DNA of 64,000 nt, taken from NCBI GenBank assembly GCA_029975915.1, contig JARKOC010000177.1, forward strand, positions 248,001 to 312,000. Direction: 5' to 3'. Within the stretch, counting starts at the first letter, position 1. The number at the start of each line of letters is the position of its first letter. Below the pieces are notes generated by a model that made no database searches, was not told the origin of the DNA, and saw only the letters and a program-made list of their open reading frames with translations. A program made the translations under genes and the position numbers. Positions 17,370 through 26,578 of this stretch are shown here, piece by piece. Source of the stretch: Bryobacteraceae bacterium (lineage in GTDB: Bacteria > Acidobacteriota > Terriglobia > Bryobacterales > Bryobacteraceae).

Positions 17370-18947
17370 ATGAACATACTCGGTCTAGGCGGACTGCTCA
17401 ACGAGGCGGCAGCGGCGGTACTCGTCGACGGCCGCATCGTTTCGGCGGTGGAGCAGCGGAAAGTGGCTCCAAGACGCCATCGCGGTGCACTACCTGTGGA
17501 GGCAATCCATGCGGCGCTGGGGTTGGCCGCTGTCAAGGCCGAGTCCATCGAGATTGTCGCCCTGGCAAGACCGTTCGTTGAACGCCATGACGGGCGGCAT
17601 CTGAATCAGGATCTTCGCTCGCTGTTCCCCAATGCCCGTGTAGTCGGCGTGGAACACCACCGCTCGCATGCCGCATCGGCCTACTTCGCGTCGCCGTTCG
17701 AGCGCGCCACCGTATTGACGCTCGACAACTCGGGTGACTTCCGCTGCGGCGCACTTTGGAGAGCCGAGGGAACGACGCTCCACTTGGAAAGGGAGTTCAC
17801 GTTCCCGGACTCATTGGGCGATCTTTACTCCCGCGTCACTGAACTGTTGGGGTTCAAACCCTCGTCCGAAGAGCATAAGGTCCAGTGGCTTTCGACGTCC
17901 GGCGACGATTCATTCGCGCCGGTGTTCAGTTCGATCCTAATGCAGCCGGGCGCCGGGTTGCGGGCCGACCGCTCATGGTTCGACCACAACCGGATGGGCC
18001 GGGGCGGTTTCAGCGCGCGTCTTTATGCTGCGCTGGGACTGGAGGACGGCGCCGAAGTTCCGGCGAGGATGGTCCCGGCGGTAGCAGCAGGCCTGCAACG
18101 CGCGGTGGAGGGAATCGTCATCGAACTTGCGGGCTCTGGCGAGAACCTCTGTCTTGCAGGCGGGCTCGGGCTGAATGCCTTGCTCGTGAATGCCTTGGAG
18201 AGATCCGGCAACTGGCGCAATGTCTATGTTCAACCCGCAGCGGGCAACGCCGGCACAGCACTCGGCGCTGCCTGGCACGCTTGGCATCAGCTCCAAGGCC
18301 AGACAGCCCGTTCGCCGTTGACCAGCATGGCTTTGGGTCCCGCCTACGGGCAGGAGGAGATCAAGAAAGTTCTGGAGAACTGCAAGCTCCATTTCAAGTA
18401 CCTGCTGACGACGGACGAAGTTGTTCGAGCCGCGGCGGACCGCCTGGCCGGCGATCAGATTCTCGCCTGGATGCAAGGCCGGATGGAGTTCGGCCCACGC
18501 GCTTTGGGCAACCGGAGCATCCTGGCTTCGCCGCTGAATCCCTATTCGACTGAGAATCTGAACGTTTACATCAAGCACCGCGAACCGTTCCGAAAGTTCG
18601 CCGCCTCTGTTCCGGCCGAAAGGGTCGCAGACTACTTCGACGCGGATCATAATGCGAGGTTTCTGGCCAGTGTCGGCCGGGTCAAAACGGAGCACCGCAA
18701 GACCTTTGAAAGCGCTGTCCTGGGCGATGGGCTGATCCGCGTTCACACGGTGGACAGAGAGGAGAACCCCCTCTTCCACCGCCTGCTGACCGTCTGGGGC
18801 GAGCGAACCGGTGTGCCGGTGCTTTACAACACGTCGTTCAACCTGTTCGGCGACCCGATGGTGTGCACCCCGCGCGATGCCGTCCGGAGTTTCTACTCCT
18901 CGGGAATCGACTCGATGGTGATCGGTAACTTCGTCCTGGAGAAGTAG
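17370..18947 (+). CDS. NodU/CmcH-like carbamoyltransferase
   Basis: 525 residues. The N-terminal Kae1/YrdC-like half has the metal-binding HHRSHAASAYF and TLDNSGDFRCG; the C-terminal half has the family block MEFGPRALGNRSILASP, then YIKHREPFRKFAASV and VLYNTSFNLFGDPMVCTP. Such enzymes transfer carbamoyl from carbamoyl phosphate to hydroxyl groups of sugars, Nod factors or antibiotics. No sugar pathway or secondary-metabolite genes lie next to it, so the acceptor is unknown. It ends 6 bases from the convergent DUF2239 stop. Confidence 0.88.
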   Translation: MNILGLGGLLNEAAAAVLVDGRIVSAVEQRKVAPRRHRGALPVEAIHAALGLAAVKAESIEIVALARPFVERHDGRHLNQDLRSLFPNARVVGVEHHRSHAASAYFASPFERATVLTLDNSGDFRCGALWRAEGTTLHLEREFTFPDSLGDLYSRVTELLGFKPSSEEHKVQWLSTSGDDSFAPVFSSILMQPGAGLRADRSWFDHNRMGRGGFSARLYAALGLEDGAEVPARMVPAVAAGLQRAVEGIVIELAGSGENLCLAGGLGLNALLVNALERSGNWRNVYVQPAAGNAGTALGAAWHAWHQLQGQTARSPLTSMALGPAYGQEEIKKVLENCKLHFKYLLTTDEVVRAAADRLAGDQILAWMQGRMEFGPRALGNRSILASPLNPYSTENLNVYIKHREPFRKFAASVPAERVADYFDADHNARFLASVGRVKTEHRKTFESAVLGDGLIRVHTVDREENPLFHRLLTVWGERTGVPVLYNTSFNLFGDPMVCTPRDAVRSFYSSGIDSMVIGNFVLEK

Positions 18948-18953
18948 CTCTCC

Positions 18954-19565
18954 CTATCCGCGGCCGAACGCCGCTGCCGCCAATTTCCGCGCGTGGGCCT
19001 GCACGTCGGGCGGCCAGAATCTCGTGTGCAACTCGAACCGGCCCGGATCGCCTGCAAAAAGGGCACGCATGGCCTCCTCATAGCCCGGTTCGTTGCCGGC
19101 CATGGCGGTCGCGAACCGGTAAGTTGCATCGCGGGCGAGACGCTTCGCATCGGCGGCCACATTGGCACGGCGAGCCTCTTCCACCATTTTGCGCAGCGTC
19201 ACCGATGCCCCTCCGGGTTGCGCTGCCAGATACTCCCAATGGCGTGGGAGCAAGGTGACCTCCTTCGCCACAACACCTAACTTGGGACGGCCGGGCTTCT
19301 TCGGCAACCCACCAGCCATCTCCGTTGAGCCCGCATATCTCGCTTCAACCTCATCGAGTGAGCCTGTCAAGTCAAGTTCAACAGGTTCACTGGTTAAATC
19401 GTCGAAAACGAGGATTGCGGCTTCTTCCCCTCCATCGATGACCCGTTTCACCTCAATCGAAACCCGGGCCACGGGCCCGGATGCGATTCGGCGGACACCG
19501 GCAAAGGCAGTGCAGGCGCGGCCCGTAACAGAGTCATGGATCAAGTCCTTAGGTCCAAGGTGCAT
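18954..19565 (-). CDS. DUF2239-family protein
   Basis: 203 residues from ATG 19565 (MHLGPKDLIHDSVTG), chosen because an AGGA sits 8 bases upstream; the frame is open further to 19673 but that would include the palindrome. The family signature CTAFAGVRRIASGP is near residue 16. After a Gly/Pro/Lys linker (GGLPKKPGRPKLGVV) the middle resembles a short DNA-contact segment: TLLPRHWEYLAAQPGGAS and LRKMVEEARR. The C-terminal part has ATYRFATAMAGNEPGYEEAM. Function is unknown. The 35-base palindrome just before the start suggests tight, perhaps self-exerted, control. Confidence 0.85.
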   Translation of the reverse strand: MHLGPKDLIHDSVTGRACTAFAGVRRIASGPVARVSIEVKRVIDGGEEAAILVFDDLTSEPVELDLTGSLDEVEARYAGSTEMAGGLPKKPGRPKLGVVAKEVTLLPRHWEYLAAQPGGASVTLRKMVEEARRANVAADAKRLARDATYRFATAMAGNEPGYEEAMRALFAGDPGRFELHTRFWPPDVQAHARKLAAAAFGRG

Positions 19566-19567
19566 TG

Positions 19568-19602
19568 TTTTATCCTGGTAAAATCTTTTTACCAGGATAA
19601 AA
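19568..19602. promoter_or_regulatory. 35-base palindrome upstream of the DUF2239 start
   Basis: Arms 19568-19583 (TTTTATCCTGGTAAAA) and 19587-19602 are perfect complements separated by three bases. The site starts 3 bases upstream of the DUF2239 ATG and overlaps its ribosome site (AGGA), so a bound protein or the RNA hairpin would stop translation or transcription. It is A/T-rich in a GC-rich region, which argues against chance. Each arm is itself nearly symmetric around CCTGG, suggesting two operator copies. Confidence 0.7.
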
Positions 19603-19631
19603 AATTTCGCCTGCTCATACTTGTGTACGCG

Positions 19632-19660
19632 CTGCCGACCGGTCGGGATGTGGGTATACT
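19632..19660 (+). promoter_or_regulatory. Candidate promoter with internal 12-base palindrome
   Basis: TATACT at 19655-19660 is a good -10; a poor -35 (CTGCCG, 19632-19637) lies 17 bases upstream. The spacer contains the perfect palindrome CCGACCGGTCGG (19635-19646), a shape typical of TetR-family operators. It would drive the secreted protein gene starting at 19715, which has AGGAGG before its ATG. Confidence 0.45.
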
Positions 19661-19714
19661 GAACATCGAACAAGAGTAGATTGTCCGATTCTGATCCAAA
19701 CAGGAGGAGCTGTA

Positions 19715-20290
19715 ATGCGATTGGTAGCTTGGCTGGCAGGGGCCGTTTTGCCTTCGATCATGGCGGTGAGCGCCTCGGGTCAAGAAGCCGTCCACCCTCT
19801 GCCCGGACCTCCACCGGGATTCGCCCCTGTGGAGGCATCCGTATCGGTCAAGGCGATGCGGTCAGCTGGGGTGGCCGACCGAGTGGAAGCGCAGAAGGAG
19901 AATGCGGGGTGGCCAGGGTGTATGACCGATCCGAAGGTCACGTTTAGTTATGGATGGACGGCGTTGCCGGGAGCGGATCAGAGCCTGAGAATTATGGCCC
20001 AGACTCCTGAAGATCCTGCTTCTTTCGCGATGGGCACCAAGTCCGAACCGGCTGGCAAGAAAGAGCATAAAGGCGGGGTTCTGACGTGGCGAAAGAAGAC
20101 GGTCATGGTTGCTGGTTCGTCTTCGACGAAGTGTCCTGGCAACCAGGTTGTGATGCACGATGGCAATTGGGCTGGCTACGTCGACGGGAAGTTGTTGGGT
20201 GTGGGGGTGAGCAACCTTTACGGCCCGAAAGATGTTGGGCAAGCCTTGATTGACGAGTATATCGATAAGGTCGTTGCGGCCGTGAAATAG
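19715..20290 (+). CDS. Unknown secreted protein
   Basis: 191 residues. A clear signal peptide (MRLVAWLAGAVLPSIMAVSA, then SGQEAV) is followed by a proline-rich stretch (HPLPGPPPGFAPVE) and a small mature domain with two cysteines (WPGCMTDPK and SSTKCPGNQ) that could pair. No family is recognised. The ribosome site AGGAGGAGCTGTA is strong, and a TATACT promoter lies 54 bases upstream. It is transcribed away from the DUF2239 gene with a 149-base shared control region and converges on the TonB receptor. Confidence 0.75.
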   Translation: MRLVAWLAGAVLPSIMAVSASGQEAVHPLPGPPPGFAPVEASVSVKAMRSAGVADRVEAQKENAGWPGCMTDPKVTFSYGWTALPGADQSLRIMAQTPEDPASFAMGTKSEPAGKKEHKGGVLTWRKKTVMVAGSSSTKCPGNQVVMHDGNWAGYVDGKLLGVGVSNLYGPKDVGQALIDEYIDKVVAAVK

Positions 20291-20314
20291 TCTCGCAGAG
20301 CACGTGGACTCGAA

Positions 20315-23300
20315 TCAGAAGCTGAACTTGACGCCAATCTGAAACTGTCGCGGATCCGATGCCGCAGTGTAGGCAAGCGGCGTGGTGGGCGATGCGCCTC
20401 TGATTCCGCTGATCGGATTTGGCAACGCCGAGGCCGGAATGTTGCCGACCGTATTGTTCACGCTGCGGAAGTTGGTGCGATTAAAGAGGTTGAAGCCCTC
20501 GGCCAACAGTTCGACGGCGCGGGCCTCGGAGCCGAGTAGGAAGCGGCGGGAGAGACGGAGATCGAAGCTCCAGTAATTGGGTCCTCGTCCGGCGTTGCGG
20601 CCCAGAGGCCAGGGACGGTCGTTGGTGACATAGCCATCGTTATTGATATCGACGCCAGTGAGTACATTGAACGGACGCCAGGAGTTGGCGACGAAGATGG
20701 GCGAGAGATTCCAATCGCCAAACAGGTTGCTGGCGAAGCTTTCGCCGCGGCCGGTCTTGAGCGGGGAGACGTAGACGGCGTTGACAACGGCGCGATGGGA
20801 GTGATGGAAGGGAGACAAAGCGCGTTCCGCGCGCTTGTTGAGCTGGTCCATGGGGGAGAAGTCCGAGTTGAAGTCGGTGACGTCGTCGATGGCCTTGGAC
20901 CAGGTGTAGTGGGCTGCGACGGTGAGGCCGCCGCGCATCCGGCGCTGAATCTGGAAGATTCCGGCGTGATAGAACGAGTTGCCGTCGTAGGTGAAGATGT
21001 TCTTCTGGAGAAGCAGCGGGTCCAGCCGGCCGTACACGGGAATGCCGTTGGCCTGGGTTTGGCCGGTATAGAACAGGTTGCGGCCGGTGATGCGGGCGAT
21101 GCCAAGCGCCCGGTTCATGTTGTAGCCGACGGAGACAGCCGTGGAGCCGAAGGCGCGCTCGATCTCAAAGCTGGACTGCTGGGCGTAGCCTTGGCGGATG
21201 GGTTCGCTGCCGAACTCGACACGCAAGGGGAGTCCAGGTCCAACGCTAACGCCAAACTGCGACAGGTCGGAGGCACGGATGGTTCTTGTGCCGAGGACGC
21301 CGGTTCGCAGCAGTCCTTGGTAAATGTCGGCAGAGGTGGTCGGGCGGCCGGTAGTGGGGTTGTTGATGCCGGGCACGCCGGTCAGAGTCACGAATACCTG
21401 GTTAATGTATTTGCCTGAGAGGGTGTCCGCGACGTTGGGCACCTGGAGATTCGTGGGCATGTAATACACGCCGTATCCGCCTCGAACGACTGTTTGGCCG
21501 CCGCCGGGCGACCAAGCGAAACCGAGGCGGGGCGAGAAGTTATTCTTATCGGAGCCGACGATGGGGTGGTTGATCTCGAGATCGTAGCGGGCGCCGAGGT
21601 TTAGAGTGAGATGGCGCGAAACCTTCCATGCGTCTTGAATAAAGAAGCCCGAGCGTTTCGACCAGCCCACCCAGTTGGGATTTCCAAAACCTTGCTGATA
21701 GAACGTCGGCAGCCCGAGTGAGAAAGCCTGCAAGGCGTTGATTGGCTGTGAAACGTTCGGAATGAGAGCGGTCTGACCTGTTGCCTGAAGGTAGCCAGTG
21801 ATCTGCGAGACCGCGGCCGAGCCGGCGGCGGAAGCGATAATTGATGACAGTGGGACTGCCTCACCGAAGTTGAATCGACCGCTGAAGAAGGTCTCGGAGA
21901 TAGCCGTATCGCTTACCGGATTGATATCCGCGCCGAACTTGAGCGCGTGGCGTCCGGAAGTGTAATTCCAGTTCTGGATGCCCTGGTAGTGGCGCTCATA
22001 GTTACGGAAGGGCAGGAAGATGTCGCGGCCGAAAAAGCCGTAGCCGGTGATATTCAACTCGGGGCCGTGGGGGTCGGTGGACTGGAAGAAGAGGGTGTTG
22101 TAGTTGAACATCAGGCGCGACTCTACGACCCACCGCGGGCTCAAAGCGATGGTGTCGTTGATCATCACGGTCCCGTCCCACTGCTGGAATGAACGGCCGC
22201 GGTTGTAGGCGATGAGGGCGCCGAACTGTGAGTTCGTTTGGTCGAGCGAGGCCAGGCTTCCACGCGCGTAGAAGTTGTGGCGGTCCGAGAAGCGGTGGTC
22301 GAGCTTCACTGAAAACATCTGCGTGTTTTCGCCGAAGGGGAACGTGCCGCTGTTGCTTTGAAAGAGCTTGGTTAGGCGGGGGTTGGCGGCCGGAGTGAGC
22401 GCCCCGCGAAGACTGCGTGCAAGACCGGCCAGTTGAGGTACTGGGGCTGCTTCCAACGCCTTGAAGAGGTCGTCCTGCGACTTGGTGACAGACGAAAAGC
22501 TGCTCGTGTCCTGGAGGATAGGCACGAAGGCGGTTTCCTGGCGGTCGAGCCGTTCGTAGGCGAGGAAGATGAAACTCCTGTCCTTCACCAGGCGTCCCCC
22601 CAGCGTCGCACCGGTCTGCACTCTGGTGAACGATGACTTGGCCGGGTCGAAGTAGTTCCTTGCTTGAATGTCCCTGTGGCGCAGGAAGCCAAAAAGGTTG
22701 CCGTGATAGTCATTGGTTCCAGAGCGGGTGATGACATTAATTGAGCCGCCGGAGGTCCAGCCGAACTCGGCGGAGGTGGAGTTGCGGTTGATCTGGAACT
22801 CCTGGACAGCCTCCTGGCTGACCGAGAGCCGGACGCCGCCGGAGTTGATGAAATTCTCGACTCCATCAATCGTGAATCCATTGCCGCGACCGTTGCCGCC
22901 GCCGAAACTGATGCCGGACTGCGGCGTCTGGGCGACACGATAATCCGCGCCGTCCACCATGTCGGAGGTGTCGGACGTTCCGGGCGAAAGAAGGGCGAAA
23001 TCGAGGTAGTTGCGGCGGTTGATGGGAAGGTCGTTGATACGCGCACGATCAATGGTGGTGGCCTGTTGCGATCTTTCGCTTTCAACAACCGGAGCATCGG
23101 CGATGATTTGGATTTCCTGCTGGATGGCGCCGACATCGAGCGTAGCTGTGAGTGGGACCAGGTCCCCCACCCGCACCTCCACGCCTTTTATGGTGCTGGC
23201 GACGAAGCCTTCGGCCTCGATCCGCACCTGATATCGGCCAGGAGGTAGAAGGCGTATGAAGTACTCACCCTGCTCGCCGCCCGTGGCATCACGTTTCAAG

Positions 23301-23464
23301 CCCCGGTCGGGATCAGTCAAAGTGACTTTTGCTTTGGTGATAGCAGCACCGCTGGAGTCAATAACCGTGCAGCGGATGTCACCCGAGTTGCTTTGAGACT
23401 GTGCTTGAAGTGGAACTGCCGCATTGAGCAGCAGTAGGAAGCTGGAAAGGCGTAGTAACTTCAT
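20315..23464 (-). CDS. TonB-dependent receptor, Oar/carboxypeptidase-regulatory type
   Basis: 1049 residues with the start at 23464, where MKLLRLSSFLLLLNAAVPLQ is a good signal peptide; the frame remains open upstream to 23659 but that part looks non-coding. Residues 27-110 form a carboxypeptidase-regulatory-like domain (CTVIDSSGAAITKAKVTL, then LPPGRYQVRIEAEGF). A plug domain follows with FTIDGVENFIN and SGGSINVITRSGTNDYHG, then an outer-membrane beta-barrel that ends in the aromatic KFSF. Acidobacteria carry many such receptors for large carbohydrates or peptides; the substrate is unknown. No SusD partner is nearby. Confidence 0.93.
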   Translation of the reverse strand: MKLLRLSSFLLLLNAAVPLQAQSQSNSGDIRCTVIDSSGAAITKAKVTLTDPDRGLKRDATGGEQGEYFIRLLPPGRYQVRIEAEGFVASTIKGVEVRVGDLVPLTATLDVGAIQQEIQIIADAPVVESERSQQATTIDRARINDLPINRRNYLDFALLSPGTSDTSDMVDGADYRVAQTPQSGISFGGGNGRGNGFTIDGVENFINSGGVRLSVSQEAVQEFQINRNSTSAEFGWTSGGSINVITRSGTNDYHGNLFGFLRHRDIQARNYFDPAKSSFTRVQTGATLGGRLVKDRSFIFLAYERLDRQETAFVPILQDTSSFSSVTKSQDDLFKALEAAPVPQLAGLARSLRGALTPAANPRLTKLFQSNSGTFPFGENTQMFSVKLDHRFSDRHNFYARGSLASLDQTNSQFGALIAYNRGRSFQQWDGTVMINDTIALSPRWVVESRLMFNYNTLFFQSTDPHGPELNITGYGFFGRDIFLPFRNYERHYQGIQNWNYTSGRHALKFGADINPVSDTAISETFFSGRFNFGEAVPLSSIIASAAGSAAVSQITGYLQATGQTALIPNVSQPINALQAFSLGLPTFYQQGFGNPNWVGWSKRSGFFIQDAWKVSRHLTLNLGARYDLEINHPIVGSDKNNFSPRLGFAWSPGGGQTVVRGGYGVYYMPTNLQVPNVADTLSGKYINQVFVTLTGVPGINNPTTGRPTTSADIYQGLLRTGVLGTRTIRASDLSQFGVSVGPGLPLRVEFGSEPIRQGYAQQSSFEIERAFGSTAVSVGYNMNRALGIARITGRNLFYTGQTQANGIPVYGRLDPLLLQKNIFTYDGNSFYHAGIFQIQRRMRGGLTVAAHYTWSKAIDDVTDFNSDFSPMDQLNKRAERALSPFHHSHRAVVNAVYVSPLKTGRGESFASNLFGDWNLSPIFVANSWRPFNVLTGVDINNDGYVTNDRPWPLGRNAGRGPNYWSFDLRLSRRFLLGSEARAVELLAEGFNLFNRTNFRSVNNTVGNIPASALPNPISGIRGASPTTPLAYTAASDPRQFQIGVKFSF

Positions 23465-23616
23465 CCTTGCACATCCAGATACAGTATTGTGGTTGGTCTG
23501 AAAGCGAGTAGCTTGCAGTCTATCACCACATCCAGGCTTTCGAGTCAGGAATCTGGCAACATTCCATTCATGTCCGAGCCGGCAGCCCTTCTTGCCGTGT
23601 CCGGTATGATGAACGC

Positions 23617-24090
23617 GTGGACCAAGGCCCAGAAGAAACTTTAATAATCGACACGGCACGCCCAGGAGACGCCGAATGGTGTGCCGCGGTCATGGCCGAA
23701 GCCGATCCATGGATCCGGCTGGGCCGTACGCACGAATTCTGTCTGGAGCGCCTGAGCAGGGCTGGCAGCAGTCTTTTCGTCGCGCGCCGGGCCGATGTGA
23801 GATTAGGCTTCATTCTGATGGACCGCTACGGCGTGGCCGGATCGCCTTATGTAGCTTCGATCGCTTGCGCGGGGGATAAGCGCGGACAGGGAATTGGGTC
23901 GTCGATGCTCAAGTTCGCCGAACGGTTGTATCCGGACGCCCGGCACATCTTCCTTTGCGTATCTTCGTTCAATACCGGCGCCCGGCGTCTCTATGAACGG
24001 CGCGGCTACACCCTTATCGGGACTCTGAAGGACTATGTCATCGACGGTGCGGACGAATTGCTCATGATGAAGCGGCTGGAACCTCGATGA
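23617..24090 (+). CDS. GNAT-family N-acetyltransferase
   Basis: 157 residues from GTG 23617. The acetyl-CoA-binding motif A is VASIACAGDKRGQGIGSSML (residues ~79-98), followed by FLCVSSFNTGARRLYERRGY, a standard GNAT ending, so it acetylates an amine of unknown identity. TATGAT at 23605-23610 ends only 6 bases before the GTG, which would make the transcript nearly leaderless. The stop overlaps the MFS start (ATGA). Confidence 0.88.
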   Translation: MDQGPEETLIIDTARPGDAEWCAAVMAEADPWIRLGRTHEFCLERLSRAGSSLFVARRADVRLGFILMDRYGVAGSPYVASIACAGDKRGQGIGSSMLKFAERLYPDARHIFLCVSSFNTGARRLYERRGYTLIGTLKDYVIDGADELLMMKRLEPR

Positions 24091-25268
24091 AGCGCACTTG
24101 GCATCTGGTCGCGCTGTTGACTTTCACCGCCACGGCCAGTTACCTGGCACGGGTGAACGTCTCGGTGGCGGGCATCGGGATGATGAGCGAATTCGGACTC
24201 TCACAGGAGGCGATGGGCCGCGTCTTCAGTTCCTTTCTTCTGGGTTATGCCGTGTGCCAGATTCCGGGCGGAATGCTGGCCGACCGTTTCGGTGCGGTCA
24301 GGGTGCTGGCCATCGCAGCGTTTGGGTGGGCCGTTTGCACGGCATCGATGGCGGCGGCCGGCGGCGGAATCGCATTGCTGCTGGTGGCCCGATTCGCGCT
24401 TGGGGTGACTGAAGCTCCGACGTTTCCGGCAGCGGCGCGAGCGGTCGCACATTGGGTGCCGGAGCACAGGCGGGCCTGGGCCAACGGGCTTGTGCTGGCC
24501 GCTGTCGGGTTGGGTTCGGCCATTGCGCCCCCGCTGATAACGTTCGTGATGACGCGTCATGGCTGGCGGACTGCATTGCTGGCATCGGCCGCACCGGCCT
24601 TGGCGGCAGGCGTGTGTTGGATGCTGGTCCGGGATACGCCCAGGGCGCAAGCTCCGGCGGCTGCACCCAATCGCCTGGCCATACTGCCGTGGTCGCGCCC
24701 GTTCGCCCTGTTGACGCTAAGCTATACGCTGCAAAGCTACCTGGGCTACATCTTCGTTTACTGGTTCTACATCTACCTGATCGACGTCCGGCACTTCGAC
24801 CTGTTGCGCGGCGCTCTGTTCGGCAGCTTACCGTGGCTGCTGTCGATCGTCTCGATCCCGTTGGGTGGACTGCTGTTCGACGGGCTGGGTGCACGGCGCA
24901 AGGCGATCCCGATCGCCGGGCTGGCCGGATCGGGCGTGCTGACCGCCATCGGCGCTCATACGGCTCATCCTTACCTGGCGGCGACCTGCCTTGCGCTAGC
25001 TACGGCACTGGTGCTGAGCGTCGAAGGGCCGTTCTGGGCCACTGTCACGCGCATCGCCGGAGAGCACAGCGGCGCGGCTGGCGGCGCCATGAATATGGGC
25101 GGCAACCTGGGTGGATTCATCTCGCCGGCGCTGACGCCGGTGCTGGCGGCATGGTTTGGCTGGGAGGCTGCTTTGCTGGTGTCCGCCGCTATCGCCGTGC
25201 TGGCTGCGTCGCTCTGGATCGGCATCCCGACGCCCCCCGTCGAGTCGAGCCGTCAGGGAGTATCCTGA
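24087..25268 (+). CDS. Major facilitator superfamily transporter
   Basis: 393 residues with 12 hydrophobic segments. The MFS loop 2-3 motif is GMLADRFGAVRVL (residues ~55-67) and a related GGLLFDGLGARRKAIP lies between helices 8 and 9. The first segment, ASYLARVNVSVAGIGMMSEF, resembles the anion:cation symporter (ACS) group that imports sugar acids and organic anions. Substrate is unassigned, but the operon downstream holds carbohydrate-active enzymes. Starts 4 bases inside the acetyltransferase gene and ends 8 bases before the ceramidase-like gene. Confidence 0.88.
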   Translation: MKRTWHLVALLTFTATASYLARVNVSVAGIGMMSEFGLSQEAMGRVFSSFLLGYAVCQIPGGMLADRFGAVRVLAIAAFGWAVCTASMAAAGGGIALLLVARFALGVTEAPTFPAAARAVAHWVPEHRRAWANGLVLAAVGLGSAIAPPLITFVMTRHGWRTALLASAAPALAAGVCWMLVRDTPRAQAPAAAPNRLAILPWSRPFALLTLSYTLQSYLGYIFVYWFYIYLIDVRHFDLLRGALFGSLPWLLSIVSIPLGGLLFDGLGARRKAIPIAGLAGSGVLTAIGAHTAHPYLAATCLALATALVLSVEGPFWATVTRIAGEHSGAAGGAMNMGGNLGGFISPALTPVLAAWFGWEAALLVSAAIAVLAASLWIGIPTPPVESSRQGVS

Positions 25269-25276
25269 TTTCATTG

Positions 25277-26578
25277 ATGGACCGGATCATGACACTATCG
25301 ACTCTGTTGAAAACCATCGCAGAAACCCGCTCTCTGCGTTCTCGGTTGGCGCTCGCGCCTCTGGCTCTGCTCATCGCCGTTCCGTTGGCTGCTGCCACTC
25401 CGCAAGCGGGGGCGGCCAAGATAAACATCACGCCGGACGGGCCCATTTGGCTCTCCGGATACGCCTCTCGCACGAAGCCGTCCTCGGGTGTCCGTGCTCC
25501 GATTTACGCTAAGGCGCTGGCCATTGAGGACGGCTCGGGCGGACGAATCGTGATTGTGACCACAGACATCATCGGCCTGCCGCAGGCGATGTCGGACCGC
25601 ATTGCGGCCAGCGCAGCTGACAAGTACCGGCTGTCGCGCGCGCAGTTGTTGCTGAACTCCTCTCACACCCACACTGGGCCCATGATCGACGGCAACCTGT
25701 CGCCCATGGAGCCGAAGGACGCAGAGAACCTCGCGCGCATTAAGAAGTACGGCCTTGTGTTACACGACAAGATCATCGACGTCATCGGCGCGGCAATCGG
25801 CAACCTTCAACCGGCCCGGCTGTCATTTGATTTCGGCGAGGCGAAGTTCGCCGGCAACCGCAGATTGAAGACTGACAAGGGTTGGGCCAACGCCCATAAT
25901 CCGAATGGCCCGGTGGACCACCGCGTGCCCGTGCTCCGGGTGACCGGCAGGAATGGCCAGGTCCTGGCCCTTCTGTTCGGCTACGCTTGCCACAACACGA
26001 CGGCGACAGGCGAGAACTACGAGATCAGCGGAGACTATGCCGGCTACGCCCAGGCCGAGATTGAGCACCTGCTGCCTGGGGCCACCGCGCTTTTCCTGAT
26101 GCTCTGCGCCGGCGACCAGAACCCCTATCCACGCGGCAAGTACGAACTCGCGGAACAGCATGGGAAAACGCTCGGCGCGGAGGTGGCGCGCGTGGCGGCG
26201 ACGCCGATGAAGCCGGTATCAGGCAAGTTCAAATCGGCGTTCAAATTGACTCGGCTGGCGCTCGAGAACATGCAGCAAGTCGATTACCCCGTCCAGGCGG
26301 TCCGGTTCCAGCGGGGCTTCACGCTGATCGCGCTGGGCGGCGAAGTGGTGATCGACTACGTCAAGATCCTGGGCGGGATGTTTCCGAAAGAACCTCTGGT
26401 GGTCGCGGGGTACTCGAATGCCGTGATGGCGTACATTCCAAGCAAGCGGATTTTGGACGAGGGCGGCTATGAGGGCGGCGACTCCATGAAATGGTACAGC
26501 CTGCCGACGAAGTTTGCCGCGGACGTCGAAGAGCGGGTCAAGGACGCCGCCCAGGATGTGATGCGCAGGGTGAAATGA
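25277..26578 (+). CDS. Secreted neutral/alkaline ceramidase-like hydrolase
   Basis: 433 residues from ATG 25277 (ATG 25289 also possible). A signal peptide covers the first ~40 residues (LALAPLALLIAVPLAAATPQ). The mature protein begins AAKINITPDGPIWLSGYASR, the ceramidase N-terminal signature, with zinc-ligand motifs NSSHTHTGPM and YACHNTT and a conserved FLMLCAGDQNP. True ceramidases have a C-terminal domain that is absent, so it may act on another amide or sugar conjugate. It sits between an MFS transporter and a ROK sugar kinase. Confidence 0.82.
   Translation: MDRIMTLSTLLKTIAETRSLRSRLALAPLALLIAVPLAAATPQAGAAKINITPDGPIWLSGYASRTKPSSGVRAPIYAKALAIEDGSGGRIVIVTTDIIGLPQAMSDRIAASAADKYRLSRAQLLLNSSHTHTGPMIDGNLSPMEPKDAENLARIKKYGLVLHDKIIDVIGAAIGNLQPARLSFDFGEAKFAGNRRLKTDKGWANAHNPNGPVDHRVPVLRVTGRNGQVLALLFGYACHNTTATGENYEISGDYAGYAQAEIEHLLPGATALFLMLCAGDQNPYPRGKYELAEQHGKTLGAEVARVAATPMKPVSGKFKSAFKLTRLALENMQQVDYPVQAVRFQRGFTLIALGGEVVIDYVKILGGMFPKEPLVVAGYSNAVMAYIPSKRILDEGGYEGGDSMKWYSLPTKFAADVEERVKDAAQDVMRRVK

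Noticed and set aside
24452..25276. Long frame upstream of the ceramidase-like gene
   Set aside because: It runs antisense-like through the MFS gene in another frame with no domain; the real start is at 25277.
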